Both the position numbers and the translations under genes were made by a program. Source: Combretum micranthum (taxonomy: Eukaryota > Streptophyta > Magnoliopsida > Myrtales > Combretaceae). From it: a stretch of 64,000 nt of DNA. The DNA is taken from the NCBI GenBank assembly GCA_024138025.1, contig JAMXBD010000093.1, positions 1,736,001 to 1,800,000 of the forward strand. The letters are read 5' to 3'. This document shows positions 62,201 to 64,000 of this stretch, in pieces (within the stretch, counting starts at the first letter, position 1; each line of letters begins with the position of its first letter). Under the pieces are notes generated by a model. The model saw only the letters and a program-made list of their open reading frames with translations. It was not told the origin of the DNA and ran no database searches.

Positions 62201-63785
62201 TTAAAGTTTAAAGTCTACATTTTTTTTCTTGTGAGACATAAGGTATCCTGTTAAAGTTGCTTTCTTGTGCTGGTTTCGCTTTGTTTTAAACTTTTTTCAT
62301 ATCTCCTATGGGATTGCTCTGAATCTTCTCTTAAAATTCGTAAATTTAACATTATAGAAATGGTTTTATGGGTTTTAAACATAAATAATGCTCTTATCAT
62401 GTATTTGTGTTAAAACCACATAATTAGGAATCAAAATAAAAAGGAAAAATAAATGAGCTTTTTGTTGGAATCTTCTTTCTTTTCTATGATGTTATTTGTA
62501 TTTGAAAGATAGGTTTCGTTAGGAGGGGGATGGATGAATAGACTAGTCAACTTTAATTGTTAAATTACCTGTAATAGATTAGTGTACTAATTGTTTACTA
62601 GTTAAAGCTAAATTGTATATAAAGTTTTCAAATCAAATTCATTCAAGCATAGTTGTAACTATTGTGGTCTTATATGATAAAATTATCATTGAAAAAACTA
62701 TAACTTACTAAGATTAGAAAAGGAAAAAAAAAAAAGAAAGCGGGTTAGTAGGGTTGGGAGGGTCAAGATAAAAGCCCTATAGGGGCAGGTTTGAATATAG
62801 TAGAAAAAACCCTATAGGGTCATAGGTCGGGTTTAAGTGACCCTATATGAAATATGGTTGAATTTGGGTCTTATGTAACCAGTTCCAAATCCGCCTCGGT
62901 TGCATCCCTAATCTTCTCTCTCTCATATTCAACTCTCTCTAGGTAAAGATATACTTTAAGCTTTTGTAGTTAGTATATACCTTGCATCTCTCTCCATATA
63001 GGTAGCATCTCCACAGTTTCAAGGCATGTACTGTTGCTGTCAGTTGTAGGTCATGTGTAGGGTAATTCCTTTCATAAGGTTCTAGTTGCTTAGATGCATA
63101 TGCTATCACCCTATCTCCCTGCATTAACACACAACCCAGTCCTTATATGGATGCATCACTATAGATAGTATACTCCTTACCACTCACTAGCAAGGCTAAG
63201 ATTGTGCTATCACTAGTTTTTCTTTTAACTGCTAGAAGTTGTTCTCGCAGTTCTCATCCCATTCATACTTTACCTCTTTCTATGTTAGTCTGATTAAAGG
63301 ACCTGCAATCTTGAAGAAACCCTCTACAAAATTTTGTAATATCCTACCATTCCTAAAAAGCTTCTTATCTCTATCACAATATTTGGTGTTAGCCACTTTA
63401 CTACTACCCTAACGTTCTCTAAGTCTATTGTTAACCCACTTCCATTGATGATATGCCCTAAGAAAGATACCTACTCTAGTTAGAACTCGCACTTCTTGAA
63501 CTTAGCATACAACTTCTCAGTCTATAAACTGCTCAGAACTAATCTCAAATGCTCTTCCTTCTTTTAAAATACACTAGAATGTCATCTATAAAAACCACTA
63601 CAAACAGGTTTAGATTATCTCCAAAGACTCTGCTCATAAGGTTTATAAAGATGATTGGTGCATTAGTGAGACCAAATGGTATAACCACAAACTTATAATG
63701 CCCGTATCTGGTTCTAAAGGATGTCTTTTATATGTCCTATGCTCTGATTTGCAGCTAGTGATACTTTGATTTGAGATCGATCTTT
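59275..63785 (-). pseudogene. Decayed chromovirus-type Gypsy pol, split by a hAT element
   Basis: Read on the minus strand from high to low coordinates. Reverse transcriptase runs from VLKIDLKSKYH (about 63780-63755) through FIDD (63581-63592) to LYAKFKKCEF. RNase H contains [20 protein letters not shown] (about 63107-63048). After the hAT insertion at 60973-62910 come an integrase zinc finger (CYICQLINIEHRKPAG, near 60460), the integrase core (MDFVTTLP near 60360; SDRDTKF near 60180) and a C-terminal part (FKISPAKGVVRFG, then NGAHNVFHTSML, 59734-59545). A purine tract AGGAGGAGAG at 59284-59293, where the 3' LTR would begin, ends it. The domain order RT-RH-IN and the integrase tail match plant Tekay/Del-like Gypsy elements. 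Many stops occur; it is dead. Confidence 0.88.
60973..62910. mobile_element. Non-autonomous hAT element, 1.94 kb
   Basis: Terminal inverted repeats TAAGGATGCAACC and, on the other strand, TAGGGATGCAACC, flanked by a perfect 8 bp duplication ATCTTCTC (60965-60972 and 62911-62918). Subterminal regions are full of ACCCTATAGGGT-type motifs on both strands, as hAT ends often are. No transposase is visible; the 80-codon frame at 61241-61483 has no known domain. It separates the RNase H from the integrase part of the Gypsy pol. Confidence 0.9.
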
Positions 63786-63789
63786 AGAA

Positions 63790-64000
63790 CACCCATGATC
63801 TCCTCTGGACAAAAAAAAAAAAAAATTGGTAATACCCCTATGATCACGAGCGCAACAAGGGTAGTGGTCTCCTCTGAGCACAAATCTCTTCCTCTAGCTT
63901 GCATTGCTATGTCCGTGATCTTGACCGTTATGTCCTCTGAACACGCAAACTCACTATCACTCTCTCCTCTCCCCCCCACCCCCCACGAATCATAGTCATT
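63790..64000. other. Repeat-like sequence at the window edge
   Basis: Where the Gypsy pol should continue upstream of KIDL, the sequence changes to an A15 run and CTCCTCTGAGCAC / GTGATC motifs resembling those around 57140-57200 on the opposite strand. It is probably another insertion or a rearrangement that runs out of the window. Confidence 0.4.

Overview
This is a window of plant nuclear DNA, most likely from a eudicot. The evidence is strong AT-richness, an intron-containing S-locus-type receptor kinase gene with the usual seven-exon layout, GT-AG introns, and a dense load of plant transposons (Copia, chromovirus-type Gypsy, TRIM, hAT, Mutator-like and PIF-like MITE relics). No bacterial, plasmid or phage feature is visible. 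The species cannot be named from this sequence alone.

Layout. 0.2-7.6 kb: a Mutator-like element with ~0.3 kb terminal inverted repeats, holding a 3.66 kb Copia element that itself holds a 384 bp MITE. 7.8-22 kb: a segment duplicated in tandem. Copy 1 gained a TRIM (8.3 kb) and a 4.9 kb Copia element (9.8-14.7 kb). Copy 2 gained a 3.9 kb solo LTR (17.7-21.6 kb). 22-28.5 kb: old repeat sequence, a small Mutator-like MITE and microsatellites. 28.7-32.1 kb (+): an apparently intact G-type lectin receptor-like kinase gene. 33.4-36.7 kb and 37.3-40.5 kb: two further probable solo LTRs, followed by a gag relic. 41.2-46.5 kb (-): a second, convergent receptor kinase copy whose 820-codon frame is preserved but which carries two nonsense codons and a lost splice acceptor. 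48.2 kb: a second TRIM. 48.7-49.2 kb: a GC-richer, possibly organelle-derived piece. 50.1-53.4 kb: another solo LTR. 54.4-57.1 kb: further LTR-like sequence. 59.3-63.8 kb (-): a decayed chromovirus-type Gypsy pol cut in two by a 1.94 kb non-autonomous hAT element.

The only gene that looks functional is the receptor kinase at 28.7-32.1 kb. Its product would be a plasma-membrane protein with extracellular bulb-lectin, SLG and PAN domains and a cytoplasmic Ser/Thr kinase. With its broken convergent neighbour it looks like the remains of a receptor kinase cluster that retroelements have spread apart. I found no convincing new biological system. The most informative content is the set of readable transposon insertions: eight have target-site duplications visible by eye, and three can be checked against an empty site in the paired duplicate.
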